Shown: one piece after another, positions 8,622 to 17,080 of the stretch | How positions within the stretch are numbered: position 1 is the stretch's first letter | How the letters are laid out: every line of letters starts with the position of its first letter | DNA from: CAZHRK01 sp964534555 | GTDB lineage: Bacteria > Babelota > Babeliae > Babelales > RVW-14 | NCBI GenBank assembly: GCA_964534555.1 | Contig: CAZHRK010000001.1 | Location: forward strand, 248,001 to 312,000 | DNA: 64,000 nucleotides | Direction: 5' to 3' | Notes under the pieces: model-generated | Seen by the model: the letters and a program-made list of their open reading frames with translations, nothing else | The model's database searches: none | What the model was told of the DNA's origin: nothing | Position numbers and translations under genes: made by a program

Positions 8622-9677
8622 ATGAAAATCGCAGTTCTTCTGTCTGGTGGCGTTGATAGTTCAGTAAGTCTTCGTCTGCTTCATGAGCAGGGACACCAGC
8701 TTGAAGCATTTTACCTTAAAATTTGGCTTGAAGATGAACTTGCATACCTTGGACAATGTCCATGGGAAGAGGATCTTGCTTATGCACAAGCTGTTTGTGA
8801 CCAGATAGGCATCAAGCTTCATATTGTCCCTCTTCAAAAAGAGTATTGGGAGCACGTTGTTTCCTACACGATCTCAGAGGTGCGTCAAGGCCGCACCCCA
8901 AGCCCTGATCTGTTATGTAATCAGCGCATTAAATTTGGATGCTTTCTTGAGCATATTGATGATTCATATGAGAAAATCGCAACAGGGCATTATGCGCGCA
9001 ATGAGTTTATTGATGGTAAATGGCGCTTAAAAAAAGCAGTTGACCCGGTTAAAGATCAAACATATTTTTTATCGTATTTGAGCCAAGAACAGCTAGATAG
9101 GCTTGTTTTTCCTATTGGCGGGTTTATGAAGAGTCAGGTGCGTGAGCTTGCTGAGCGCTACCAGCTTCCAAATAAAGCACGTAAAGACAGCCAAGGTATT
9201 TGCTTTTTGGGTAAGATCAAGTTCTCAGAATTCGTACGCCATCACCTTGGCAGCAATCCTGGAGACCTTGTTGAGTTTGAGACTGGTAGAGTGCTGGGGC
9301 GGCATGATGGTTTTTGGTACCATACTGTTGGCCAGCGCAAAGGATTGGGTCTTTCTGGTGGGCCGTGGTTTGTAGTCAAAAAAGATGTAGCTGCAAACAT
9401 AGTCTATATTTCAAGGCAGTATCATGATGAGCATTTAGCTCGAAATAAATTTGATGTTGAGTCAATTCATTGGATTAATGGTACGCCTCAATCTACTGAC
9501 AAAATGCAGATTAAAGTCCGTCATGGTGAGCATGTGTATAACGCACAGGTTTTATTGCATGATGAAAACAAGGCATCAGTTGGTATTGATGGAAATGATC
9601 AAGGACTCGCGCCTGGGCAGTTTGCTGTTTTTTATCAAGATGATATCTGCTTAGGGTGCGCTGTTATAAGTGAATAG
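8622..9677 (+). CDS. mnmA: tRNA-specific 2-thiouridylase
   Basis: Adds sulfur to U34 of Lys, Glu and Gln tRNAs. The ATP-binding PP-loop is SGGVDSS at residues 8-14. The catalytic pair is Cys99 (DLLCNQRIKFG) and Cys194 (DSQGICFLG). KDQTYFLSYL and YHTVGQRKGLGLSGG are further signatures, and the length of 351 is standard. The segment after the PP-loop (AFYLKIWLEDE, then CPWEEDLAYAQAVCDQ and EYWEHVVSY) is closer, from memory, to plant/plastid MnmA proteins than to the Escherichia coli form. It is probably the last gene of the prfA operon, since a terminator follows. Confidence 0.96.
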   Translation: MKIAVLLSGGVDSSVSLRLLHEQGHQLEAFYLKIWLEDELAYLGQCPWEEDLAYAQAVCDQIGIKLHIVPLQKEYWEHVVSYTISEVRQGRTPSPDLLCNQRIKFGCFLEHIDDSYEKIATGHYARNEFIDGKWRLKKAVDPVKDQTYFLSYLSQEQLDRLVFPIGGFMKSQVRELAERYQLPNKARKDSQGICFLGKIKFSEFVRHHLGSNPGDLVEFETGRVLGRHDGFWYHTVGQRKGLGLSGGPWFVVKKDVAANIVYISRQYHDEHLARNKFDVESIHWINGTPQSTDKMQIKVRHGEHVYNAQVLLHDENKASVGIDGNDQGLAPGQFAVFYQDDICLGCAVISE

Positions 9678-9689
9678 GTCCTGATTGGC

Positions 9690-9713
9690 CTTGTGCTGCG
9701 CAAGCTTTTTCTT
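9690..9713 (+). terminator. Terminator after mnmA
   Basis: A CTTGTG-CTG-CGCAAG hairpin is followed by CTTTTTCTTT. Confidence 0.65.
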
Positions 9714-9739
9714 TGCTAATTTTCACGCTGTGATAAAAT
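9713..9739 (+). promoter_or_regulatory. Probable promoter for the NAPE-PLD-like gene
   Basis: An extended -10 (TGA-TAAAAT, 9731-9739) with TTGCTA 15 bases upstream. It sits right after the mnmA terminator and about 45 bases before the next start codon. Confidence 0.42.
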
Positions 9740-9785
9740 TACACCATCAGGAAAATCATCATTTCACATGTAGGTAGCTGATTAT

Positions 9786-10802
9786 ATGAAGCCAATGCCA
9801 GTTAAGATTAATGGTCGTTATTATAATGACCATAATGATAGCATCAATCTCCGATTGAGAGAGCTTGTTGCAGGCACATGGGCTATTCTTAAGCACCGAA
9901 TTTCAAAAGTCAGATCCCAACCAAAAAATCATTTCTTTGCTTTTGATTTTTTAACGACGCCAACCTTTCAACCCCGTAGCCAAATGCTTTCAATTACATG
10001 GCTTGGCCACGCTACATTTTTGATTCAGGTCGATGGTATTAACATTCTCACAGATCCTCTCCTTGGGGATTTGTCTCCTGTTGTAAAAAGGTTTGTTAAA
10101 TCACCTGTTTCCGCGTCTCAGCTTCCGCCTATTGATATTATTCTCATATCGCATAATCACAAAGATCATACAGATATTCCAACCCTTAAGCAGCTTGTTG
10201 CGCATAATCCTCATTTGTATGTTCCTGAGGGGAATGCACCGTTTTTTAAGGCATTAGGTTTCTCAAGGATTACAGAGTCAACCTGGTGGGCAGAGCACAC
10301 ATTTAAAGGGCGATTTGCATCTTTTGATATAGCCTGTCTTCCTGCATCGCACTGGACAAGCAGGGGGTTGTTTGATGTTAATAAAACCCTTTGGGGAAGC
10401 TGGTTGCTCAGGCATCAGCAAGGATCAGTTTATTTTGCTGGTGACACTGCGTATGGAGATCATTTTAAGCATATTGCCCAGCACTATGCTGTTGATATTG
10501 CACTTATGCCAATTGGTCCTGTTGAGCCAAGAGAGCTTATGGTGCGAGCGCATATGGGGCCAGAAGAAGCAGTTGAAGCATTTAAAGATTTAAGTGCACG
10601 TATTTTTATCCCTATGCACTGGGGAACTTTTGAGTTTGGTACTGACTATCCGATGTTGCCGCTAGAACGCCTCATGAATTACTGCGCGGTCCAACAAGAT
10701 GCTACGCTTTCTGATGCTATTAAAACGCTTAAGCTCGGGCAAACACTCCATGCCCTTAAAGATTTACAGCGGCGTGTAATACTTAATGAACAGGAGCTGT
10801 AA
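9786..10802 (+). CDS. Metallo-beta-lactamase-fold hydrolase (NAPE-PLD/UlaG-like)
   Basis: Protein of 338 residues with the binuclear metal motif HNHKDH at residues 123-128 (HxHxDH), a later His in PASHWTSRG, Asp in YFAGDTAYGD, and His in PMHWGTFEFG. The opening of the domain, ITWLGHATFLIQVDG followed by LTDPLLGD, and the RAHMGPEEAV segment are typical of N-acylphosphatidylethanolamine phospholipase D and its bacterial relatives. UlaG-type lactonases share the fold. The likely reaction is hydrolysis of a phosphodiester in a membrane lipid. No signal peptide is visible, so it probably acts at the inner face of the membrane. The next gene overlaps its stop codon (TAATG). Confidence 0.85.
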   Translation: MKPMPVKINGRYYNDHNDSINLRLRELVAGTWAILKHRISKVRSQPKNHFFAFDFLTTPTFQPRSQMLSITWLGHATFLIQVDGINILTDPLLGDLSPVVKRFVKSPVSASQLPPIDIILISHNHKDHTDIPTLKQLVAHNPHLYVPEGNAPFFKALGFSRITESTWWAEHTFKGRFASFDIACLPASHWTSRGLFDVNKTLWGSWLLRHQQGSVYFAGDTAYGDHFKHIAQHYAVDIALMPIGPVEPRELMVRAHMGPEEAVEAFKDLSARIFIPMHWGTFEFGTDYPMLPLERLMNYCAVQQDATLSDAIKTLKLGQTLHALKDLQRRVILNEQEL

Positions 10803-11296
10803 TGCTGGCTATAGGATGTCTGATTTTTGATTGTATGGTCCATGAGTTTGCAGGGACATGGCTAACAGCCTTTACCACCTGGCACTTACTCTACACCAGC
10901 GCAGCTGAGCGAGTATTTTACCGATCTTTGGCCTGGTATACCGCTTTTTTTGCCTATCTTATTGTTGATTTTATGCAGACTGGATACGTTGGGCTCTCTG
11001 TTGTGTACCTGCTTTTTTATATCCTTTTTATTACTAAAGCGCGCCAAAGCATAACCTCCCCAGGGCTTGTTTTATCTGGGATCGGCTTGGTTGGGTATCT
11101 TTTTTTTCAAAAATATGCAGTTTATTCCTATTTTATGGGCATAAATGAGTCTTGGCGCATGACATTTTTTAAAATATCAACTAACCTACTAGTAGCATTC
11201 TTTGCTCTTGTAGGACGGTTGGGCAGTCGCTTATTTTTCGTTTCGGCGAGAAGTAGGAGGAAAGTCTGGACTCCAAACAGGAAAAGCGCCTCATAA
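10802..11296 (+). CDS. Small polytopic membrane protein of unknown function
   Basis: Protein of 164 residues with about five hydrophobic helices and a basic C-terminus. It starts at an ATG sharing a base with the preceding stop codon, so it is translationally coupled to the hydrolase gene. Size and topology recall MreD-like proteins, but no diagnostic motif supports that. The last 30 or so codons, from about ALVGRLGS to the end, lie inside the RNase P RNA gene. That part of the protein (SARSRRKVWTPNRK) is therefore dictated by the RNA sequence, and a functional tail there is doubtful. Confidence 0.68.
   Translation: MLAIGCLIFDCMVHEFAGTWLTAFTTWHLLYTSAAERVFYRSLAWYTAFFAYLIVDFMQTGYVGLSVVYLLFYILFITKARQSITSPGLVLSGIGLVGYLFFQKYAVYSYFMGINESWRMTFFKISTNLLVAFFALVGRLGSRLFFVSARSRRKVWTPNRKSAS
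11152..11180 (+). promoter_or_regulatory. Possible rnpB promoter inside the upstream gene
   Basis: TTGGCG and TATCAA are separated by exactly 17 bases. This would start transcription about 15-20 bases before the P1 helix of RNase P RNA. The match is moderate. Confidence 0.35.
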
Positions 11297-11586
11297 GATC
11301 TACAAAACATGATCAAGTGAGGAGGGCGTAAGCTCATGGATAAGTGCCACAGAAAATAAACCGCCGTAGCCTTGTGTTGCGGTAAGGGTGAAACCGTGCG
11401 GTAAGAGCGCACGCCAGGGTATAGTAATATATTCTGAGGGCAAACCCCGCTTGGAGCAAGACAAAATAGGTATACAATAAGTATCCTGTTCTTGGTACGT
11501 ATACGGGTATGTCGCATAGATAAATGGTTGCCACAAAAACGATAGTTTTTGGACAGAATCCAGCTTATATACTGTCCTACAAGGGC
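11204..11586 (+). ncRNA. rnpB: RNase P RNA (bacterial type A)
   Basis: Catalytic RNA that trims tRNA 5' leaders. Conserved blocks appear in order: GAGGAAAGTCTGGACTCC-like P4 strand near 11255, CCACAGAAAATAAACCGCC near 11346, GGTGAAACCGTGCGGTAAG near 11387, CAAACCCCGCTTGGAGCAAG near 11441, and the closing ACAGAATCCAGCTTA near 11553. The ends are set by a 13-bp P1 helix, GCTCTTGTAGGAC (11204-11216) with GTCCTACAAGGGC (11574-11586), with one wobble pair. The 5' part overlaps about 93 bases of the preceding coding region. Confidence 0.95.
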
Positions 11587-11602
11587 TAAAGGTGCTCACT
11601 TC

Positions 11603-12316
11603 ATGAGATTACATCAAAAAAACAGAAATACGCTTCTTATATTTCTTCCCTTTCTTACTTTCCTAGTAACCTATTTTATTGTTGGTTTTTTTGTTCAAAG
11701 CACAAGCCAGCCAACACCACTTGTTCTAGGGAAAAACCTACAGCAAGCAGTTTCTATCCTTTCAGAAAAACATTTAAGCCTTCGGCTAATACGAGAAAAA
11801 ATTGATGCAACTGTTCAGCCTGGAACAATCATAGATCAGATTCCTAAGCCAGGTGCTAATATACGCCCAAATCAGCATGTCTTTGTTACCATTGCTGCAA
11901 AACCCCAGCCGAAACTTATGCCTAAGATTCGTGGCCTGCGCCTTGATGAAGCTGTAAATACATGCGAGTTTGTTGGTATCTCTGCGGTAACAGTAACAGT
12001 CGTATCTCCTCTGCCTGAAGGGCTTTGTGTTGGACAAAATCCTGCGCCAGGAAATCCGATTGAGCGTAGCGCCGCTACACTGTTCATCTCAGGTGGTCAG
12101 AATAAGCTTGCCGTTATGCCAGATTTGATTGGCCTGTCATATCCTGAGCTTGAAAAACGCATGAAGGGCGTTGATGTAAGGCTTGCTTTTAGCTTGCCAG
12201 AAGATCTCACAGAACCAAATTCAGAGCTGTTTGTCTCTGATCAGCAGCCAGAAGCTGGTGCAATTGTTATGGCTCGCGGTGGACAAACTATTCAGATTGA
12301 ACTGCGTAGAAAGTAG
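11603..12316 (+). CDS. Membrane-anchored triple-PASTA protein without kinase
   Basis: Protein of 237 residues. One transmembrane helix (about residues 11-31) is followed by three PASTA domains, near residues 37-103, 107-170 and 173-236. Each ends in the typical QxPxPG turn: DQIPKPGANI, GQNPAPGNPI and DQQPEAGAIV. PASTA domains bind muropeptides or beta-lactams and are usually attached to Ser/Thr kinases or penicillin-binding proteins; here they stand alone. The domains would face the periplasm. The frame stays open upstream to 11549, but that region is the end of rnpB, and AAAGGTG at 11588 supports the ATG at 11603. The role is probably envelope sensing or scaffolding. Confidence 0.88.
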   Translation: MRLHQKNRNTLLIFLPFLTFLVTYFIVGFFVQSTSQPTPLVLGKNLQQAVSILSEKHLSLRLIREKIDATVQPGTIIDQIPKPGANIRPNQHVFVTIAAKPQPKLMPKIRGLRLDEAVNTCEFVGISAVTVTVVSPLPEGLCVGQNPAPGNPIERSAATLFISGGQNKLAVMPDLIGLSYPELEKRMKGVDVRLAFSLPEDLTEPNSELFVSDQQPEAGAIVMARGGQTIQIELRRK

Positions 12317-12333
12317 CTGCCTCAAGGGATTTC

Positions 12334-12361
12334 TTTACATTAGTAGCTAAAATAGTAATAT
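12334..12361 (+). promoter_or_regulatory. Probable promoter of the polyamine transport operon
   Basis: TTTACA and TAATAT are separated by 16 bases. They lie 44 bases before the first gene of the tightly packed unit at 12405-18202. Confidence 0.48.
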
Positions 12362-12404
12362 GAGAATCTTTAAAAATTGAACCCTTAGGCCAGAAGGCAA
12401 AAAT

Positions 12405-13094
12405 ATGAACGATCAACACCATTCGCATGTACATGAGCATGGGTCTCTTGAGCACCACCATACAGTGTGGGGCGAGCTTATGTGCCACTTTCCGTACGCA
12501 ATTTTTTCTGTAGCTTTTAGCATGATCTGCTTAAGCTTGCTTGCATTTATTGCTCCTGCAGCAACTGCTTCTGCAAAAATGACATCGCGCTTGTTTCATA
12601 ACTTCCACTTTTTGCATATTCTCTTTGCAGCGACTGGGACTATGCTGACATTCCGTCGCTATTCAAAAAATCTTTTGTTTGGCGTTATTGTTTGTACGCT
12701 TGTACCAGCTGTTTTTTGTACGCTATCTGACGCCTTAATTCCATTTATTGGCGGCCAGCTGATTGGTCTTGATATGCATTTTCATTGGTGCTTTATCAGC
12801 CACTTAGACACAATTCTGCCATTTTTGATTGTTGGTCTTTTGAATGGTCTTGCAATGAGCAGTCATGCTGCAAGTCTTCAACTTTTCTATTCACTTGGCT
12901 TTCATTTTATTCATATTTTTATTAGCTCTATGGCATCAATTCTCTACCTTGTTGGTTTTGGATTTACCAACTGGTGGCACCATATGGGTTTTGTTTTTTC
13001 ATTTCTAATTGTTGCTGTGTTGCTCCCGTGCACGCTCTCAGATATCGTTGTTCCAATGATTTTTGCAAAGCGTCAAGGTAAGCATAACCATTAA
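12405..13094 (+). CDS. Histidine-rich six-helix membrane protein, unknown function
   Basis: Protein of 229 residues. The N-terminus is very His-rich (HHSHVHEHGSLEHHH) and the C-terminus ends GKHNH. Between them are about six hydrophobic helices carrying further His residues (LFHNFHFLH, MHFHWCFISH, FHFIHIF, NWWHH). I do not recognise a family. His clusters at both ends and in the helices suggest metal binding. It is the first gene of the unit that continues with potA, whose start is 26 bases downstream, so it may be a partner or regulator of the polyamine importer or simply share its promoter. An AAGG ribosome site precedes the ATG. Confidence 0.7.
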   Translation: MNDQHHSHVHEHGSLEHHHTVWGELMCHFPYAIFSVAFSMICLSLLAFIAPAATASAKMTSRLFHNFHFLHILFAATGTMLTFRRYSKNLLFGVIVCTLVPAVFCTLSDALIPFIGGQLIGLDMHFHWCFISHLDTILPFLIVGLLNGLAMSSHAASLQLFYSLGFHFIHIFISSMASILYLVGFGFTNWWHHMGFVFSFLIVAVLLPCTLSDIVVPMIFAKRQGKHNH

Positions 13095-13120
13095 ATTTTT
13101 TATATAAGGTGGATGGGTTC

Positions 13121-14212
13121 ATGAGAAAAATCCGTTTCGAACGTGTCTCAAAATCGTATGAAGGCGAACTTATTCTTGATAATTTGAACTTGGAGATTGA
13201 GGCAGGTTTGTTTTTTGCGCTTCTTGGACCATCAGGATGTGGCAAAACAACAATTCTAAGACTTCTTGCTGGTTTAGAGACTGTTGATTCAGGACGTATT
13301 TTTCTTGGTGACGAAGATATTACTCACACCCCAATTCACAAACGCAAAATTAATACTGTGTTCCAGCAGTATGCGCTTTTCCCGCATTTGTCAGTATTTG
13401 AAAACGTTGCGTATCCGCTGCGTGTTAAAAAATATGCTGAAGATGTTATCCGCGCAAAAGTTTCTGAAGCACTAAAAATGGTGCGACTATCTGGTTTTGA
13501 TGCAAAGTCTCCACGTAGTTTATCTGGCGGTCAGCAACAGCGTATTGCTCTTGCACGTGCATTAACAGGTGAGCCTGATGTATTGTTGCTTGATGAACCA
13601 CTTGCTGCGCTAGACCTTAAGCTTAAAGAAGAGATGCTTTTGGAACTGAGCCAGTTGCAAGACAAGCTTGGAACAACATTTGTATTTGTAACGCACGATC
13701 AATTTGAGGCGCTGACTGTTTCTGATCAAATGGCGATTATGAACGTTCAGGGTGATATTGAGCAAAAAGGAACGCCGAAACAAATTTACGAGTTTCCGGT
13801 TTCTCGGTTTGTGGCAAACTTTGTGGGCAATACAAACATTGTCGAAGGCAAGCTTCATATTAAAGACAACAATTATGCAGTTGAAGTTGATGGTCTTGGT
13901 CTTTTCTCTGTCTACACACCTTCTGAAAAGTTATGGATGATTCCTGGCTGCCGCTTGTATATGAGCATTCGCCCAGAAAAAATTGAGATAAGCAAAGAGC
14001 CGCGTGAGGGATTTGCAAATCACCTTACAGGCAAGGTTGTTGATATCATTTATTATGGTCGATCAACACAATACCGCCTCAAGCTTAAGAATGGTCAGTA
14101 TCTGCTTGTCTTTGAGCAAAATGAGGAACACTTCCCGCAAGAAAGTATCGACTATGATGACGAAGTACATCTGTACTTCCAAAAAGAAAACGTTGTCTTG
14201 CTGGAGCACTAA
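13121..14212 (+). CDS. potA: Spermidine/putrescine ABC transporter ATPase
   Basis: Cytoplasmic ATP-hydrolysing subunit of a polyamine importer, 363 residues. Walker A is GPSGCGKT at 36-43, the ABC signature is LSGGQQQR at 134-141, Walker B LLLDEPLAALD follows near 156, and the switch His is in FVTHDQFEAL. The Q-loop region FQQYALFPHLSV is typical of PotA-like proteins, and a C-terminal TOBE-like domain is present (IRPEKIEIS). The frame also opens at a GTG at 13109, but the ATG at 13121 has AAGGTGG upstream at good distance. potB begins 2 bases after the stop codon. Confidence 0.95.
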   Translation: MRKIRFERVSKSYEGELILDNLNLEIEAGLFFALLGPSGCGKTTILRLLAGLETVDSGRIFLGDEDITHTPIHKRKINTVFQQYALFPHLSVFENVAYPLRVKKYAEDVIRAKVSEALKMVRLSGFDAKSPRSLSGGQQQRIALARALTGEPDVLLLDEPLAALDLKLKEEMLLELSQLQDKLGTTFVFVTHDQFEALTVSDQMAIMNVQGDIEQKGTPKQIYEFPVSRFVANFVGNTNIVEGKLHIKDNNYAVEVDGLGLFSVYTPSEKLWMIPGCRLYMSIRPEKIEISKEPREGFANHLTGKVVDIIYYGRSTQYRLKLKNGQYLLVFEQNEEHFPQESIDYDDEVHLYFQKENVVLLEH

Positions 14213-14214
14213 TT

Positions 14215-15129
14215 ATGATTACCTCAATTAGGCGTTTGATTGCCGATGAGTTATCGTTTGTTTTTACTTGCCCTGCACTGTTATGGCAGTTTTTATTTGT
14301 TTATGTGCCATTCATACTGCTTGTGCTTCATAGTTTGTTTGATTACAGCGAGCTTGTTGGTTACTTTTTTACACCTGTTTATTATTTAGAAATTATCAAT
14401 TCGCTTTATATCAAAATTATTTTGCGCTCATTTATGCTCGCAGGCCTTACAGCTTTGTGCTGTCTGATTATTGCCTACCCAGTCGCGTATTATTTTACGA
14501 TGCGTGGGTCAAAAAAATATAAAACCCTGCTTCTTTTTTCTATTATTTTGCCTTCTTGGACAAGCTTAATTGTGCAGGTTTATGCATGGTTTTTCTTGCT
14601 TGAGAAAAATGGTTTTATAAGCAGATTTTTACAAGCTGTTGGAATAATTTCTCCATCATTTCACCTGCTTAATAATTATTTTACAATCCTGCTTGGAATG
14701 GTGTCTTGTTATCTACCATTTATGATTTTGCCGATTTATGCTGTGCTTGAAAAAATGGATAAACGATTACTTGAAGCATCAGCAGATCTTGGCGCAGATA
14801 GAACGGAAACATTTAAGCGCGTTGTATTTCCCCTTTCACTTCCAGGGGTGTATGCAGGTTGGTTTCTTGTGTTCATCCCATCATTTGGTGAATTTGCGAT
14901 TCCGACACTCTTGGGTGGTTCAAAATATATATTCTGGGGAAGTGTGATTGTTGATAAATTCCTCAGGTCTCGTGATTGGAGAGTTGGTGCAGCGCTAACA
15001 ATTATTGGTGTTATGTTCCCTGTTTGTATCGCTGGCTGTTTGTATCTAGTACGTAAGTTTGTTGATATGCGTACTGCTGCGCGTATTCGCAAATATCAAA
15101 ACAGTCAATTGCGCGATTCTTGGTCATAA
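14215..15129 (+). CDS. potB: Spermidine/putrescine ABC transporter permease 1
   Basis: Inner-membrane permease of 304 residues with six helices. The EAA loop that docks on the ATPase is EASADLGADRTETFKRVVFPLSLPG, near residues 185-209. VPFILLVLHSLFDYS near the N-terminus and SFGEFAIPTLLGG are typical of PotB. It forms the translocation channel together with PotC. The gene is packed against potA (2 bases) and potC (16 bases), so the three are made together. Confidence 0.93.
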   Translation: MITSIRRLIADELSFVFTCPALLWQFLFVYVPFILLVLHSLFDYSELVGYFFTPVYYLEIINSLYIKIILRSFMLAGLTALCCLIIAYPVAYYFTMRGSKKYKTLLLFSIILPSWTSLIVQVYAWFFLLEKNGFISRFLQAVGIISPSFHLLNNYFTILLGMVSCYLPFMILPIYAVLEKMDKRLLEASADLGADRTETFKRVVFPLSLPGVYAGWFLVFIPSFGEFAIPTLLGGSKYIFWGSVIVDKFLRSRDWRVGAALTIIGVMFPVCIAGCLYLVRKFVDMRTAARIRKYQNSQLRDSWS

Positions 15130-15145
15130 GAGCAAAGGTTAACTC

Positions 15146-15940
15146 ATGGTAGAAAATAGAAAATACTTCTCTAAGCTTTTGCTTCCTGTTGTTGTTGGAA
15201 TTGCGTATCTCTTTTTGTATCTTCCAATCTGCATCATGTTGCTTTTCTCATTTAATGATTCTAATTTTTCAGTTAAATGGGCTGGCTTTTCATTACGTTG
15301 GTACAAAAAGTTATTTACTTCACCAGAAATTCTTGCAGCACTGCAGACCTCGCTTATTGTCGCTCTTGTAACAACGTTTCTTAGCGTTTTGATTGGCACA
15401 TGCTTTGTTGTTGCTGCGCGCTGGGGGCGCTACAGGCTCTTGCTTAATATCTTTTATACTAATATTTTGCTCCCCGAAATTGTTTTGGCTATTGGCATAT
15501 TAAGTATTTTTACATTCTTCCAGATTCCCCTTGGGTACGGAAGTTTGATAGCGGGGCATACGCTTCTTGGCCTTGGTTTTACCATCCCAATTGTTAAGGC
15601 GCGCTTTGCAGAGCTTGATCCTGTTCTTACCGAGGCATCCCTTGACCTTGGTGCAACATATTGGCAAACATTTTATAAAGTTATTATTCCGCTGCTGATG
15701 CCTTCTTTGATTGCTTCAGCGCTCCTTGTGTTTACCATATCAATGGATGACTTTTTGATTTCGCTGTTTTGTTCCGGCCCAACAGTGCAAACGCTTTCTG
15801 TGTATGTTTATTCAATGATTAGAACAGGTGTTGATCCGATCATTAATGCTATTTCAGCATGCTTTTTAGTGATTAGCAGCTTGCTTGTTTTTGTATTGTT
15901 CTCGCTTAGAGTTGTTGACCAAGTTATAAGCGGCGAATAA
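15146..15940 (+). CDS. potC: Spermidine/putrescine ABC transporter permease 2
   Basis: Second permease subunit, 264 residues and six helices. The EAA loop is EASLDLGATYWQTFYKVIIPLLMP, near residues 164-187. LPICIMLLFSFNDSNF at the N-terminus and SMDDFLISLFCSGP are classic PotC segments, and the length is normal. The first binding-protein gene begins 9 bases after the stop codon. Confidence 0.93.
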   Translation: MVENRKYFSKLLLPVVVGIAYLFLYLPICIMLLFSFNDSNFSVKWAGFSLRWYKKLFTSPEILAALQTSLIVALVTTFLSVLIGTCFVVAARWGRYRLLLNIFYTNILLPEIVLAIGILSIFTFFQIPLGYGSLIAGHTLLGLGFTIPIVKARFAELDPVLTEASLDLGATYWQTFYKVIIPLLMPSLIASALLVFTISMDDFLISLFCSGPTVQTLSVYVYSMIRTGVDPIINAISACFLVISSLLVFVLFSLRVVDQVISGE

Positions 15941-15949
15941 CTACACATC

Positions 15950-17065
15950 ATGGCATTAAGAAACTATCAATCACTTCTTTTTAAAACAGTTGTTGCTGCA
16001 TTTTATGCTGCAGTACTTCTTTTGGTTTTGTATCTACCTGTTTTTTGGCAGTATGTTGCAGAAGATAATTCCCTTAATATTTGCACGTTTACTGAAACGT
16101 TTCATCCTGATGCGTTACGTAAGTTTGAAGAGCTGCATAATGTGAAAATCAACATGACGTATGTTGAAAACGATGATGAGCTCTTTGCTAAATTTCAGAT
16201 TAATGGTGGCGAAGGGTATGATGTCGTTAACCTGTCTGACTACATGGTAAAAGTGCTTGCAGATGCTGACCATCTTGCGCCGTACGATCATCAGAAGCTT
16301 GGTATTTTGCCTAAGCTTGATCAAAGGCTTCTTAATCATCCATACGACAAAGAAAATGCTTTTAGCGTACCGCATAAATGGTTTGTCTATGGTGTTTTGT
16401 ATAATACAAAGTTGATTCCCGCATTATATACTGATTTTTCATACGCTTTTGTATTTGAAAATCCCGCTGATCTTACTAAAAAAGGCCTAGTTCGTAAGCC
16501 GTATAAAGTGTGCTTGCTTGAATCAGCAAATGATATGTTTTTCCTTGGGTTGCTCTATCGAAACAAAAGTGTGACCTCATTTACCAACAGTGATGCGCTT
16601 GATGTCAAAAAAATGCTTATTGCTCAAAAGCGCTGGGTTGAGTGCTACACATTTAATACCATCGAGTATTTTATGTTGTCTGGCGCAGCTCAGGCTGCAA
16701 TAACTGCAAGTAACTTTGCTCGCAAAGTCATGTCCCAATCAGAAGATTACACATTCGCTGTGCCTAAAGAGGGAGGTATTCTTGTGATTGAAAACCTTTG
16801 TATTCCAAAGCGCTCATCTAAAAAGGACCTTGCGGAAAAATTTATAGACTTTATGCTGTCTGATGATATGGCTCGTTGTAATGCTGAATCCTTTGAATGG
16901 ACGTCCGCAAATCCAAGAGTGAATGATGCGCTTGTAAATGATGCAAAAGTTGCATCTCATCTTATTCCAGATCAGGAAACATTTAAGCGATTACACATAC
17001 CTCTTTTTACGGATGAGCAGCGAAAAAAAGCTGAAGATGCTTGGCTTGAAGTGGGTTTTGCTTAA
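15950..17065 (+). CDS. potD: Membrane-anchored polyamine-binding protein, copy 1
   Basis: Substrate-binding protein of 371 residues for the importer. An uncleaved-looking N-terminal helix (about residues 12-33) precedes the solute-binding domain that opens SLNICTFTETFHPDALRKFE. GYDVVNLSDYMVKVLADAD and NAFSVPHKWFVYGVLYN match the hinge and ligand-loop regions of PotD-like proteins. There is no lipobox and no obvious signal-peptidase site, so the protein is probably tethered to the periplasmic face of the inner membrane by the helix. The next gene encodes a clear paralogue. Confidence 0.86.
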   Translation: MALRNYQSLLFKTVVAAFYAAVLLLVLYLPVFWQYVAEDNSLNICTFTETFHPDALRKFEELHNVKINMTYVENDDELFAKFQINGGEGYDVVNLSDYMVKVLADADHLAPYDHQKLGILPKLDQRLLNHPYDKENAFSVPHKWFVYGVLYNTKLIPALYTDFSYAFVFENPADLTKKGLVRKPYKVCLLESANDMFFLGLLYRNKSVTSFTNSDALDVKKMLIAQKRWVECYTFNTIEYFMLSGAAQAAITASNFARKVMSQSEDYTFAVPKEGGILVIENLCIPKRSSKKDLAEKFIDFMLSDDMARCNAESFEWTSANPRVNDALVNDAKVASHLIPDQETFKRLHIPLFTDEQRKKAEDAWLEVGFA

Positions 17066-17080
17066 ATAAGGTCTGTTGCA

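Noticed and set aside
11549..11602. Upstream extension of the PASTA protein
   Set aside because: These codons lie inside the 3' end of RNase P RNA, and the ATG at 11603 has a good ribosome site.
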